Source: CATQHW01 sp965215345 (GTDB taxonomy: Bacteria > Spirochaetota > Spirochaetia > SZUA-6 > Bin103). Taken from it: a stretch of DNA of 64,000 nt. The stretch is from positions 3,596,001 to 3,660,000 of the forward strand of contig CBDCDL010000002.1 in NCBI GenBank assembly GCA_965215345.1, read 5' to 3'. The position numbers were made by a program, and so were the translations under genes. Below, one piece after another: positions 52,383 through 63,103 of this stretch. Under the pieces are notes generated by a model. That model was not told where the DNA came from. It searched no databases and worked only from the letters and a program-made list of their open reading frames with translations. The stretch's first letter is position 1; each line of letters starts with the position of its first letter.

Positions 52383-53783
52383 GGCCGGCGGTCCGGTTCG
52401 GGGCCGACGTGTTGCTGCATCGGCCCGAGGGAGCAACGTTCCGGGAGCGACTGCGCGGACGGCGCGTGGCGTTGCTGGCGCACCCGGCCAGCGTCGACGC
52501 CCGCCTGCGACCGGTCTGGGAACTGATCGGCGCGCTTCCGGACGTGCGGCTCACCGCGCTGCTGTCGCCCCAGCACGGTTTCGCCGGCGAGAAGCAGGAC
52601 GACATGGTGGAGAGCGCCGACGCGTACCACCCCGAGCTCCGTGTGCCGATCCTCAGCCTGTACGGCGAGACGCGACGCCTGCGTCCGGAGTGGATCGACC
52701 GGTTCGACGTGCTGCTGTTCGACCTGCAGGACGTGGGCGTCCGTGTCTACACCTTCCTGACCACCCTGGGCTACCTGCTGGCGGATCTGGCCGGTCGCCA
52801 CGATCGCGAGCTGTGGGTGCTGGACCGTCCCAACCCCGCGGGACGCTGCGTCGAGGGCCTGACGCTGCAGCCCGGCCAGCAGAGCTTCGTCGGCCTGGCG
52901 CCCATGCCGATGCAGCACGGCCCTGGGCGAGTGCGCGTGCTGGTATCGCCGTTTCTCCGGTCTGGACGTGCGGCTGGAGGTGGTGCCGATGCTCGGCTGG
53001 GACCCGCATGCGCCGTGGCCGGCGGAGCGGGTATGGCTGCAGCCGAGCCCCAACATGCCGTCGCTGGCGACTGCCCGCGCCTACCCGGGCACGGTGCTGC
53101 TGGAGGGCACGACGCTGAGCGAAGGCCGCGGCACCACGCGTCCGCTGTCGCTGGTCGGGCACCCTCGGGTCGACTGGCCGGCAGTGCGGCGGCGGCTCGA
53201 GGATCGCTGCCCGGAGCTGCTGGCCGGCCTTGTGCTGCGCGACGTCTGCTTTGAACCGGCCTTCCACAAGCACGCGGGGCAGGCGTGTCCGGGCTTCGAG
53301 CTGGTGACCGCCGATCCCGTCTACGACCCGGTCCGCTGCCGCCCGTACCGGCTGATCGCCGCCATCCTCAGGGCCGTTCGCGAACTGCATCCCGGCCTGC
53401 CGCTGTGGCGGGACCCGCCGTACGAGTACGAGGCCGACCGCCTGCCGATCGACGTGATCGCCGGCGGCCCGGCCCTGCGCCGCTGGGTGGACGGTGCGGA
53501 CGGCGCATCCTGGGATGCCTGGGAGGACAGACTGCGGGCCGACGAACGTTTCCTGGGAGCGGCAGGCCGCGCCGTACAGGAGGTACTGACGGGCGCTCAG
53601 GATCCGTTGCGCGGCAGGGGCAGGTCGACGCGGTTGTGGCCGTTCTGCTGTGAGGCCAGAACTCCCAGCAGGATCTCCAGCGTCCAGCGCGCGTCGGTGC
53701 CGGGCGACACCAGGGTGTCGCTGCCAGCGTCCAGCGCCGCCACCAGTTCGTCGACCGCGGCGAGCTGGTTGACGTACAGGTAG
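52379..53783 (+). pseudogene. NamZ-type (DUF1343) exo-beta-N-acetylmuramidase, frameshifted
   Basis: Frame one from GTG 52379 carries 'RRVALLAHPASVDARLRP', 'TALLSPQHGFAGEKQDDM', 'DVLLFDLQDVGVRVYTFLTT' and 'LWVLDRPNPAGRCVEG', up to 'APMPMQHG'. Frame two resumes with 'LGECACWYRRFSGLDVRLEV', then 'LQPSPNMPSLATARAYPGTV' and 'LPIDVIAGGPALRRWVDG'. A lesion of about four bases near 52922 separates them. The second frame has no natural stop and runs 187 bases into the convergent oxidoreductase gene. NamZ releases N-acetylmuramic acid from peptidoglycan ends; here activity is doubtful unless frameshifting occurs. Confidence 0.82.
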
Positions 53784-54673
53784 TCGCTCCGTACCAGGTC
53801 CGCCGCCCGCAACTCGCGGTGCATGCCGCTGCCGTCGCTGGTGAGGATCCGGCCGTGCTCGTTGTAGAACTCCACCCGGCCGCGCTCGCAGGTAATGCTC
53901 AGGATGCCGGCGTTGAACTCGGTCTTGTACGCGCTGTAGATCCCGCGGATGTCGTCTTCGAAGCCGATCAGGGCGGTGGCGTACGGGTCCTGCGCCGGGT
54001 CCTTGCCGCCGTCGCCGCGGTAGCGGTCGAAGTGGTCGAATCCGGGCTCCAGCTTGGCAGTGACCCAGCGAGGCTCCGCCCCGGCGAAGAAGCAGAGCAG
54101 GTCGATCATGTGGGTGCCGTTGCGGAACATCATCGCGCGCGGGCCATAGTGCTCGACCGCCACGGTACGCACCGCGCCGAGGGAGCCCGAGGCCACCATG
54201 CGCTGCGCTTCGGAGTGGGCGGCCGACCAGCGGCGGGTGTGGTCCACCGACAGCAGCACGCCCTCGCGCTCGCACGCCTCGACCATCCGGTCGGCGTCCT
54301 GCAGCGTCGTGGCGATCGGTTTCTCGCAGAATACGGCGCGCGCTCCCGCTTCGGCGGAGGCGACGGTCAGGTCGGCGTGGACGTGGTCGCCGGTGACGAC
54401 GCTGACGATGTCCGGCTTCTGCTCGGCCAGGAGCGTGCCGAAGTCCGTGTGGATGGCGACGTCGGGCAGGTCCGGCCACGTCTCCCGGAACTCGTCGAGC
54501 GCCTCGCTGCGCAGGTCGCAGACCCCCACCAGCTCGGTGCGTGGGTGCTCGACGTAGCAGGACACGTGGGAGCGTCCCATGGGCCGGCGCAACCCGCCGG
54601 AATGGACCGGTGCGCGCCGGGCGCCGATGCCGGTGAGGCCGACGACCGCGGCCCGGTACGGTGTATTCGTCAC
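53597..54673 (-). CDS. Gfo/Idh/MocA family oxidoreductase
   Basis: A 358-residue NAD(P)-dependent sugar oxidoreductase. The nucleotide fold is at the N-terminus ('RAAVVGLTGIGARR' is an atypical Gly loop followed by an inserted segment). 'AVFCEKPIATTLQDADRMV' is the E-K-P signature with catalytic Lys, and 'HYGPRAMMFRNGTHMIDLLC' holds the conserved Asp/His helix. The C-terminal domain is a beta-sheet module. It converges with namZ and precedes the amidohydrolase operon end by a short gap. Oxidation of an imported sugar or myo-inositol-like compound is expected. Confidence 0.87.
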   Translation of the reverse strand: MTNTPYRAAVVGLTGIGARRAPVHSGGLRRPMGRSHVSCYVEHPRTELVGVCDLRSEALDEFRETWPDLPDVAIHTDFGTLLAEQKPDIVSVVTGDHVHADLTVASAEAGARAVFCEKPIATTLQDADRMVEACEREGVLLSVDHTRRWSAAHSEAQRMVASGSLGAVRTVAVEHYGPRAMMFRNGTHMIDLLCFFAGAEPRWVTAKLEPGFDHFDRYRGDGGKDPAQDPYATALIGFEDDIRGIYSAYKTEFNAGILSITCERGRVEFYNEHGRILTSDGSGMHRELRAADLVRSDYLYVNQLAAVDELVAALDAGSDTLVSPGTDARWTLEILLGVLASQQNGHNRVDLPLPRNGS

Positions 54674-54754
54674 GGTTGGAGCTCCCTGCGGAAGGTTGGT
54701 GCCGTTATCCGAAACGGCGTCACGTGATGTCCATGGCTTCGACGGCGCGCGTCA

Positions 54755-55909
54755 TCATAGCCGCTCGGGTGTCGCCCCGGCCACCACGTCGCCGTCGCGG
54801 ACGGTGAGGCGCGGCGTCCAGTGCACGCCGGTCCGTTCCACTCCGTCGACGTCGCGCAGCGGCACGGGGTCGCCGCCCGCGTCCTGCTCCAGCACCGCCA
54901 GGTCCGCGCATGTCCCCGGACGCAGGGAGCCGACTTCGCCGTCCAGTCCCAGCACCTCGGCGGGGCGCAGGGTCGCGCGGCGGAAGGCTTCGCGTTCCGG
55001 CATGCCGGCCGCGATCAGCTTGGAGACGGTGAGCGCCAGGTCGTGCTTCGGGCGGGAGCCGACGTGGCGGCGGTACTGGTCGCTGGAGATCGTGTCGGGC
55101 CAGAACCCCTCGCCGATGGCCGCCTCCGCGACCGGGAAGCTGAACGAGGCCATGCCGTGGCCGATGTCGAACAGCACCCCGCGGTCACGCGCCTCCCGGA
55201 CGCAGGCGCGCACGCGGCCGTCCCGCACCAAGCCCTCGGCCAGCGGGTTGAAGCAATAGGTGACCACGTCGCTGGCGCGCAGCAGCGCGAGCTGCTCGTC
55301 CAGCGGCCAGTCGGCCTGCATGCGCGTGCCGAACAGCAGCGGGCGGCCGGTACGGCCGGCGGCCTGCAGGGCGCGGTCGAGCAGGGGATGCGGGTCCACG
55401 CCGATCGAGCTGCCGGTGTTCACGGCGATCCCCCAGATCAACGCGCCGCCGTCCTCGATCGCGGCGACGCACGCGTCCACGTCCGCATCGGCCAGCGAGC
55501 CGTACGGGCGGTCGGGGTCGGACTCGCCGCGTCGCGACAGGTGGATGGCCAGGCGGACCCGCGTGCGGCTGGCGTCGATCACGGCGTCCCGGTAGTCCGG
55601 CCAGTTGTCGGCGCCGGCGTCGCCCTGCGACAGCACCGTGGTCACGCCCCGCGGCAGCAGGTGCCGGTCCGGGTCGATGCCGTAGCGCGACCCGCCGCGC
55701 GCCGGATGGGCGTGCAGATCCACCAGGCCGGGAAGCAGAAGTCCGTCCGGGAAGTCCAGATGAGCACGCGCCGGTCCGTTCACGTCCGGTCCGGCCGCGG
55801 CGATGCGATCGCCGCGCACGGCGACGGCTCCCGGACCGTCCAGTCCGGTGGCCGCGCACAGCAGGCGGCCGGCGCTGATCAGCAGGTCGTACGGGGTGGA
55901 GTCGGCCAT
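54755..55909 (-). CDS. Amidohydrolase/deacetylase family metallohydrolase
   Basis: A 384-residue metal-dependent hydrolase. 'GLLLPGLVDLHAHPARGGSR' holds the H-x-H metal motif, 'GIDPDRHLLPRGVTTVLSQG' resembles the Atu3266/EF0837 deacetylase group, 'RGVLFDIGHGMASFSF' carries a downstream His and 'TISSDQYRRHVGSR' the terminal Asp. The ATG at 55909 gives a normal N-terminus; an upstream extension is implausible. It is the last gene of the long minus-strand glycan operon, five bases after the GH43-like gene. Deacetylation or lactam/ester cleavage of an imported sugar derivative is likely. Confidence 0.82.
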   Translation of the reverse strand: MADSTPYDLLISAGRLLCAATGLDGPGAVAVRGDRIAAAGPDVNGPARAHLDFPDGLLLPGLVDLHAHPARGGSRYGIDPDRHLLPRGVTTVLSQGDAGADNWPDYRDAVIDASRTRVRLAIHLSRRGESDPDRPYGSLADADVDACVAAIEDGGALIWGIAVNTGSSIGVDPHPLLDRALQAAGRTGRPLLFGTRMQADWPLDEQLALLRASDVVTYCFNPLAEGLVRDGRVRACVREARDRGVLFDIGHGMASFSFPVAEAAIGEGFWPDTISSDQYRRHVGSRPKHDLALTVSKLIAAGMPEREAFRRATLRPAEVLGLDGEVGSLRPGTCADLAVLEQDAGGDPVPLRDVDGVERTGVHWTPRLTVRDGDVVAGATPERL

Positions 55910-55914
55910 CGGAC

Positions 55915-56916
55915 TCAGAGCGTAAAGAAGAACGTGTCGGAGCGCATGGTGGCCAGGCCGATCTGGGAGATGCCGCCGCGTCCGCGGCCTCCGGGACGGG
56001 TGTCGGCGACGTGGCGCGGCTCGCCGCTCGAGCGCCCCTCGTACCACAGGTAATACGTCCCGTCGATCTTCTCGGTCGTGCCGTACCAGATGCCGCAGTC
56101 GTCCCAGGCGCCCTCGGGCCCGCGCTCGAAGATCGGATTGCCGGGGTAGCGGGTCCAGGTGACCAGGTCGTGCGAGGCGGCCACGCCGAAGTGCCAGGGG
56201 GTGTCCTCGTGGCGGTCGCTGCCTGCGTAGACCATGTACCAGAGGCCGTTGTCGCGGAAGATGCGGTGGGTGGTCACCGACAGCCCCTCCCAGCTCCCCG
56301 ACTCACCCGTGCCCAGTACGATCCGGCGCCGGGTGTGGTCGAACCGGTAGGGATCGGGCGAACGCACCAAGCAGATGTCGGTGCCGCCACGGGGGTCGAG
56401 TGCGGAGTAGAACATCCAGTACTCGCCGGCGTGGCAGATCACTTCCGGCGCGGCAGCGAACGCCGGGATCAGCGGCTCGTTGCCCCAGCGCTCGAAGCGC
56501 AGGCCGTCGTCCGATACCGCCAGGCCGATGCTCTTGACGGAGTGGCCCCAGCCGCGGCCGGCGGAGCCCGGCCGTTCCTGCGGGACCGCCGTGTAGTACA
56601 GCAGGAACCTGCCGTCCGCGATCACGATCGCGGGGTCCAGGGCGCCCAGGTCGTCGAAGCTGCCGGCCGGCCCCGGCCGGGTCACGGGGTTGCCGGCATG
56701 CGTCTGCCAGGTCACTCCGTCGAACCGGTCCGCCGGGCAGGTGAGCAGTCCGATCGCCGCGGTGACCGTGCCGTCCTCCTGTTTGGCGTTGCCGCGGAAG
56801 TAGAGACGCCATTGGTCGCCGACGCGGAGCACGTCGGCGTTGGCCGTCACGAAGTTGTGCCACGTGCCCGGCACCACGGGGATGATCGGGTTCGCGGGGT
56901 GCCGCTCCAGCCTCAT
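55915..56916 (-). CDS. GH43-like glycosidase
   Basis: A 333-residue five-bladed propeller. Repeats include 'ERHPANPIIPVVPGTWHNFV', 'QWRLYFRGNAKQEDGTVT', 'ALDPAIVIADGRFLLYYTA', 'DDGLRFERWGNEPLIP' and 'YYLWYEGRSSGE'. Blade motifs with Asp at the base and Trp-Tyr pairs match GH43/GH117/GH130-type enzymes. The ATG overlaps the preceding gene by four bases. No signal peptide is seen; cytoplasmic action on imported oligosaccharide is inferred. GH family number is not certain. Confidence 0.78.
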   Translation of the reverse strand: MRLERHPANPIIPVVPGTWHNFVTANADVLRVGDQWRLYFRGNAKQEDGTVTAAIGLLTCPADRFDGVTWQTHAGNPVTRPGPAGSFDDLGALDPAIVIADGRFLLYYTAVPQERPGSAGRGWGHSVKSIGLAVSDDGLRFERWGNEPLIPAFAAAPEVICHAGEYWMFYSALDPRGGTDICLVRSPDPYRFDHTRRRIVLGTGESGSWEGLSVTTHRIFRDNGLWYMVYAGSDRHEDTPWHFGVAASHDLVTWTRYPGNPIFERGPEGAWDDCGIWYGTTEKIDGTYYLWYEGRSSGEPRHVADTRPGGRGRGGISQIGLATMRSDTFFFTL

Positions 56917-58667
56917 ACCGCCTCCTTGCGTCGGTAACGGATCGAGAGCTCCAGCTCGCGCAGGTACACCGCAGGCTGCACCTGGGCGTTCTTGTGCGTC
57001 AACTCGACGGTGAACACGTTGACCCCCTGTCGCGGCACGCATCGGCGCAGATCATGGATCAGGTCGACGAAGGCGCTGTTGGGACCGGTCGGCGCTCCCG
57101 GCTGCAGGGTCGGGGCGTCCAGGAGCCGGTCGATGGCCTTGCCGTTGAGCTGCACGCGCAGCCGGTCCACCGGCGTCAGGTTCACCAGCAGCAGGTGCAG
57201 GCGCACCTCTTCCAGGTCGGCGTCCGGGACCCCCGCCAGCGCATCGGCCACCTTGAGGCGCAGGTCGACCGGCTCGCCCTCCGCCAGCACCAGCGGCAGC
57301 GAGGCCGGCTGCGCCAAGTGCGCGTGCGGATGGCCGACCCCGGCGCCGGCGGTCTCGAAGTCCAGGGCGTACAGCTTGTCGCAGCGCGCCAGCGCTTCCG
57401 GCGAGCGCCCGTCCCGCAGGATCGCGCCGTCCAGGTGGCGGCCGTGGCGGGCGACCTGGTCCCACAGGTTGAACACGTAGACGCCGTCCGCCCCATCCAG
57501 GTAGGCGTTGGCGGCCAGCGCGCGCCACAGGTTGAGGGGCATCCCCTCCAGCACGCCGCGTTTGCCCTCGACCCTGTGCCGGCTCGTCGCCAGCAGGCGG
57601 TCGTCGTCCGATTCCGCGGCCGGGGGCGTTGCCGGCCGATCCTCCGCCTGCAGCGCGCGAACCTGCTCCCACGTCTGATTGGGCATCACCGTGTCCACGC
57701 CGGCGAGCACCTGGCAGCCCGTGCCGCGGCTCATGGCGGCCAGCGGGCGCAGGTCTGTCTCGAACTTGTTGGTGCGCGTGGGGCAGGGGACCAGCACGTC
57801 CACCAAGCCGTCGCGCGCCCAGGTCTCGACATCGAGGCCGATCGCGTCGCAGCCGGCCGGGGCGGTAGGGCAGCGTGCCGCCACGCCCAGGCGCCGGCCG
57901 CGCTGCCGTCCGGCCTCGTCGAGCACGTCGCGCACCTCCCGGAGGAAGGCGGTCATCAGGGGGCGGCCGGCCGCGACCCGCGCGGGATGGAAGAAGAACG
58001 GGTTGCGCATGAAGTCGAGCTCCACGCCGTCGACCTCGAAGCGGGTGGCGATGTCGGTGATGACGCTCAGCCACCAGGCCCTGACTTCGGCGTGGGAGTA
58101 GTCGAGCAGATCGGCGGAGAACACGCTGCCCGGCCAGTTCTCGCCGATCCGGTACTGCGGATGGCGGCGCCAGAACTCCGAGGTCAGGGGGCTGGCCGCC
58201 GCGCCGCGCTGATGGTTCCACAACTGGTCGGGATGGGGCACGCCGAAGTCGGGCGCTCCCGGCTCGGGCGCGTCCGCAGGCGCCGGGAACGCGAAGTGGC
58301 CGTCGTTCATGCGCAGCGATGCGTACAGGTGCATCCCGTGCCGGTGGCAGCGCTCGCACACGAGCGCCAGCGGCTCCTGGCCGGCGGCGCGCAAGCTGCG
58401 CAGCGTGGTGTGCGCCATCCACTCCTGCACGGTCGGGAACACCTGCTGGCCGGTGTCCAGGTCCTCGGCCACGTCCGAGCCGTACCAGAAGCGGGTGTTG
58501 CCCGCGCCCCAGCACAGCAGGTCCGCGCCGGCCATGCGGTCCACGGCGGCGCGCAGGAACTGCTCCGCGCTCAGCGGTACCTGCCGGTACTGCCACAGCG
58601 AGGCGCCGTCGTCGTTCACGGCCACCCGGTAGCGGCGCCCGACCCCGCGCTCGGCTGCCTTGCCCAC
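56913..58667 (-). CDS. GH10-like (GHL10-type) glycosidase
   Basis: A 584-residue protein. A TIM barrel with 'VCERCHRHGMHLYASLRMND', 'YSHAEVRAWWLSVITDI', 'RFEVDGVELDFMRNPFFFHP' and 'GVAARCPTAPAGCDAIGLDV' follows the GHL10 plan; the E-L-D-F-M segment supplies likely catalytic acids. A C-terminal sandwich ('LHLLLVNLTPVDRLRVQLNG') resembles a carbohydrate-binding domain. The GTG at 58667 begins seven bases after the preceding stop and replaces a much longer antisense-like leader. No signal peptide. The protein probably trims imported glycans. Confidence 0.76.
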   Translation of the reverse strand: MGKAAERGVGRRYRVAVNDDGASLWQYRQVPLSAEQFLRAAVDRMAGADLLCWGAGNTRFWYGSDVAEDLDTGQQVFPTVQEWMAHTTLRSLRAAGQEPLALVCERCHRHGMHLYASLRMNDGHFAFPAPADAPEPGAPDFGVPHPDQLWNHQRGAAASPLTSEFWRRHPQYRIGENWPGSVFSADLLDYSHAEVRAWWLSVITDIATRFEVDGVELDFMRNPFFFHPARVAAGRPLMTAFLREVRDVLDEAGRQRGRRLGVAARCPTAPAGCDAIGLDVETWARDGLVDVLVPCPTRTNKFETDLRPLAAMSRGTGCQVLAGVDTVMPNQTWEQVRALQAEDRPATPPAAESDDDRLLATSRHRVEGKRGVLEGMPLNLWRALAANAYLDGADGVYVFNLWDQVARHGRHLDGAILRDGRSPEALARCDKLYALDFETAGAGVGHPHAHLAQPASLPLVLAEGEPVDLRLKVADALAGVPDADLEEVRLHLLLVNLTPVDRLRVQLNGKAIDRLLDAPTLQPGAPTGPNSAFVDLIHDLRRCVPRQGVNVFTVELTHKNAQVQPAVYLRELELSIRYRRKEAV

Positions 58668-58674
58668 GATGGGC

Positions 58675-59850
58675 TCAGTCGAGGGTGAACGTTGCCGCTT
58701 CGATGTAGCGCAGCGTCTCGCCCGGGTCGCCCCAGTAGTAGACGGAGATGATGCTCCCGTCGTCGAGCTGGACCGTGCACGGCTCCCCGATGTCGGAGTA
58801 GGTCCCGCCGAACACGGAGCCGTCGTGCGCCCACGCCTGCAGCATCGGCCGCGAGCCGGGGATGTGATCGCCGTCCCGCACCGACCAGCCTTCCGGGTCG
58901 CTCCAGGTGCGCCCATCGTCCTCGCTCACCGCCACGCGCATGCTGGGGATGTGGCGGTCGCTCCACGTGAACAGCAGGCGTCCGTCCTGCAGGCGGATGG
59001 TGCTGGTGGCCGAGCCCGTAATCCGGAACGGCAGCGACTCCAGCTCGCTCCAGGTGCGCCCCGCATCGTGCGATCGGGCGAGCCAGGCGTTCACCTCCCG
59101 CGCTTCGCGGCCGTCGGGCAGGCCGATGGTCTCCTCGCTGTGCATGACGGCCAGGAGCTCGCCGTCCGGCAGGGGCACCAGCGATGCCTGGTGATAGCGC
59201 CGCCTGCCGCGAGGGTCGAGGGCCACGATCGAGCCGTCGCCCCAGGTCAGCCCGCGGTCGTGGGAACGCACCACGCACTGTGGATGCTGCTGCGGCGCGG
59301 CGGGATCGGAGCCCAGGCTGCCGCACAGGGGCGCCAGCAGGGTGCCGTCCTGCAACTCGATCATCGGCGCGTGGATGGCCGAGTGGCTGAGCGGCGACGG
59401 GGTCAGCGGCGTGGCCGCATCCCAGGTCCGGCCGCCATCGCGTGATCGGCGCGCGAAGTCGATATAGCTCCGCTCCGCGCTCCAGCCGGCGCCGTCCTGC
59501 AGGGTGGCCGTCTTCGGCTGCGTCTGCAGGACGTTGAGGGCGTAGATGAACAGCACCAGGTCGCCGCTGGCCGCGCTCACCGAGCACTGTTCCATCGGGA
59601 AGGTGTCGGTGAGGTGCCGGCAGCCGGACAGCGGCCAAGTCAGTCCGCCGTCGGTCGAACGGATCAGCGACCCGCGGCACTGCGGCTCGCTGTGGTTGTG
59701 GCCGGCGCCCTTCTCGGGCGGCCCGTAGCGGGCCTCCCGGAACGACACCAGCAGATCGCCGTCGGCCAGGCGTGCGATCTCCGGGAACGCGGCGTTCCAC
59801 TCGCCTGCGGGATCTCGATAGACGGTGACGTGCTGCAGGTCTCGTACCAT
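58675..59850 (-). CDS. Sialidase-like exo-glycosidase
   Basis: A 391-residue six-bladed propeller. Asp boxes are 'STDGGLTWPLSG', 'SRDGGRTWDAAT', 'SHDRGLTWGDGS', 'SHDAGRTWSELE' and 'SEDDGRTWSDPE'. An early Arg in 'LLVSFREARYG' fits the first arginine of the sialidase triad. The ATG at 59850 is placed by AGGAGG seven bases upstream; an ATG two codons earlier would overlap the ATPase gene. No signal peptide. Its place between importer ATPase and glycosidases supports action on transported oligosaccharides. Confidence 0.85.
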   Translation of the reverse strand: MVRDLQHVTVYRDPAGEWNAAFPEIARLADGDLLVSFREARYGPPEKGAGHNHSEPQCRGSLIRSTDGGLTWPLSGCRHLTDTFPMEQCSVSAASGDLVLFIYALNVLQTQPKTATLQDGAGWSAERSYIDFARRSRDGGRTWDAATPLTPSPLSHSAIHAPMIELQDGTLLAPLCGSLGSDPAAPQQHPQCVVRSHDRGLTWGDGSIVALDPRGRRRYHQASLVPLPDGELLAVMHSEETIGLPDGREAREVNAWLARSHDAGRTWSELESLPFRITGSATSTIRLQDGRLLFTWSDRHIPSMRVAVSEDDGRTWSDPEGWSVRDGDHIPGSRPMLQAWAHDGSVFGGTYSDIGEPCTVQLDDGSIISVYYWGDPGETLRYIEAATFTLD

Positions 59851-59852
59851 TC

Positions 59853-60918
59853 TCATTCCTCCTCGGTCCGTGGCTCTGGTCCCGCGGATTGCGCCGGCGG
59901 GGTGACCCCGGCGAGCCGGAGCTGCTCCGCGAAGTGACACGCCGCGAAGTGGCCCGGCTCGCCGTCCACGGGCGCCAGCGGCGGCACCTCCCGCCGGCAG
60001 ATGCTCTCCGCGTAGCGGCAGCGCGGATGGAAGCGGCAGCCGGGCGCGGGATTGGCGGGCGACGGCACGTCCCCTTCCAGCAGCACCCGCTCCTGGGCGG
60101 CGGCCGCCGGGCGGTAACGCGGGATGGATGCGAGCAGCGCCTCGCTGTAGGGGTGCCGGGGGCGCCGGTAGACGCGGTCGGCCGGCCCGTACTCCACCAG
60201 CTTGCCGACGTACATCACCGCCACCCGGTCGCTGAGGTGGTGGACGACCGTCAGGTCGTGCGAGATGAACAGGAACGTGAGCCCCAGCTCCCGCTGCAGG
60301 TTGCGCAGCAGGCGGATGATCTGCGCCTGCACGGAGACGTCGAGCGCCGAGACCGGCTCGTCGCAGACGATGAACTCCGGCTCCAGGCTCAGCGCTCGGG
60401 CGATGCCGATGCGCTGCCGCTGGCCGCCCGAGAACTCGTGCGGGTAGCGGTACAGGTAGTCGGTGCTCAGGCCCACCGACCCCAGCAGCGCCTCGATCCG
60501 CTGCTGGCGGTTCGGGAGCTTGTGGATCAGCAGGTACTCGCCCACGACCTCGCCCACCGGCATGCGCGGGTTCAGCGACGAGAACGGATCCTGGAAGATG
60601 ATCTGCACCCGGCGCCGCATCTCGAACATTCGCTCGCGCGGCAGCGCCAGCAGATCGATCATCGAACCGTCCGCGCGGTAGCGAACGCTCCCGCCGGTAG
60701 CCCGTTCCAGCCGGATGAGCGTCCGGCCCAGGGTGCTCTTGCCGCAGCCGCTCTCGCCCACCAGGCCGAGCGTCTCGCCCCGGCGGATGGCCAGGTCGAC
60801 GCCGTCCACGGCCTTGATCTGGCCCACCACGCGCTGCAGGAAGCCCCGCTTGACGGGAAACCAGGTGCGCAGGTCCCGCGTCTCCAGCAGGGTCGATCCG
60901 TTGGAGGAGGACGTGGCT

Positions 60919-60926
<8 letters not shown>
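59853..60926 (-). CDS. Oligopeptide-type ABC transporter ATP-binding protein, OppF-like
   Basis: A 357-residue ATPase. Walker A 'GESGCGKST', Q-loop 'FQDPFSSLNPRM', signature 'FSGGQRQRIGIARALSLEP', Walker B 'EFIVCDEPVSALD' and switch His 'ISHDL' are intact. The C-terminal oligo_HPY segment 'GCRFHPRCRYAESICR' has the Cys pattern of Opp/Dpp ATPases. It overlaps the OppD-like gene by eight bases. With the two permeases it forms a complete peptide/nickel/opine-class importer apart from the receptor, which should lie beyond the right edge. The glycosidase-rich operon suggests a glycan substrate. Confidence 0.92.
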
Positions 60927-61911
<985 letters not shown>

Positions 61912-61940
61912 GGGAGACCCGCCGGCAGTTGCAGGGGCCA

Positions 61941-63089
61941 TCAGTTGTACGGGTCCGCGGCGTCCCGCAACCCGTCTCCGAGGAAGTTGAAGGCGGCCAC
62001 GGTGAGGATGATCGCCACGCCCGGCAGCATGATCCAGGTCGACAGCAGGATGGCGTTGAGGTTCTGCGCCTCGTTGATCAACAGTCCCCAGCTTGTCAGC
62101 GGCGGCTGGATCCCCAAGCCCAGGAAGCTGATCGCGCTCTCGCCCAGGATCATCCCCGGCAGGGCGATGGTGCTGACCACGATCAGGTGGCTCATCACGT
62201 TGGGGACCACGTGCTTGCGCATGATGAAGCGGGCGTCGGCGCCGCCGGCGACGGAGGCGCGGATGTAGTCGCGCTCGCGGATGCTCAGCACCATGCCGCG
62301 GATCTGGCGCGCCAGCCCGGTCCAGCCGATCAGGGCCAGCACCGTGACGATGCCGAAGAACCTCCAGGTGGATGGCCAGTCCGGGGGCAGGATGGCGGCC
62401 AGAGCCAGCCACAGCGGCAGCGTGGGAATGGAGCTGATCATCTCGATGAGGCGCTGGATGAGCATGTCCGTGCGGCCGCCGTAGTACCCGGAGATGGTGC
62501 CGATGATGACGCCGAGCAGGGTGCTCAGGGCGACGCCGAACACGCCCACGCTCAGGGTGATGCGCCCGCCGTAGATGATGCGGCTCAGCATGTCGCGGCC
62601 GCGGTAGTCGGTGCCGAGCAGGTTGATGTGCGCGCCCTCTCCCTCGACGCCGAACAGCTTGGTGCGCAGGCGCTGAGCGCCGATGCCGAACTGGGCGCGC
62701 GGCCGTTTCACGAAGAAGCGGATCGGGTGGCGGGTGGATTCATCCCGTTCGTAGACGAGCTGGAAGTCCTGGTTGACGGCCTGCTTCGTGCCGTACACGA
62801 ACGGGCGCTGCAGCCGGCCATCGCTGTCGAAGAACCGGATCGGCTGCGGCTGCATGTACACGCGCTCCGAGGACTCCGACGGCGGATACGGCGCGAAGAA
62901 GCCGGCGAAGATGTAGACCGCATAGCTCAGCGTCAGGAATGCCAGCGCCACGAGCGCCAGCTTGTGCCTGCGGAACTTCCGCCACGCCAGGGTGCGCCCG
63001 GTCACTCTTCGAGTGCGGCGTGCGGGCGCCTGCTCCGCCGTCCGCGGCTCCGTCGTCGTCGCCGCCGTTCCCGGTGCGGACCCTTGCAT
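61941..63089 (-). CDS. Oligopeptide-type ABC transporter permease, OppC-like
   Basis: A 382-residue permease. A basic N-terminus and first helix ('KLALVALAFLTLSYAVYIFA') are followed by a long periplasmic insertion (about residues 70-150) containing 'RVYMQPQPIRFFDSDGRLQR'. The conserved core has 'GTDYRGRDMLSRIIYGGRIT', 'RERDYIRASVAGGADARFIM' and 'GESAISFLGLGIQPPLTSWG'. Large insertions of this kind occur in permeases for glycans or larger peptides. It follows the OppB-like gene by 14 bases. Confidence 0.9.
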   Translation of the reverse strand: MQGSAPGTAATTTEPRTAEQAPARRTRRVTGRTLAWRKFRRHKLALVALAFLTLSYAVYIFAGFFAPYPPSESSERVYMQPQPIRFFDSDGRLQRPFVYGTKQAVNQDFQLVYERDESTRHPIRFFVKRPRAQFGIGAQRLRTKLFGVEGEGAHINLLGTDYRGRDMLSRIIYGGRITLSVGVFGVALSTLLGVIIGTISGYYGGRTDMLIQRLIEMISSIPTLPLWLALAAILPPDWPSTWRFFGIVTVLALIGWTGLARQIRGMVLSIRERDYIRASVAGGADARFIMRKHVVPNVMSHLIVVSTIALPGMILGESAISFLGLGIQPPLTSWGLLINEAQNLNAILLSTWIMLPGVAIILTVAAFNFLGDGLRDAADPYN

Positions 63090-63103
63090 CTACTCGAATC
63101 TGC

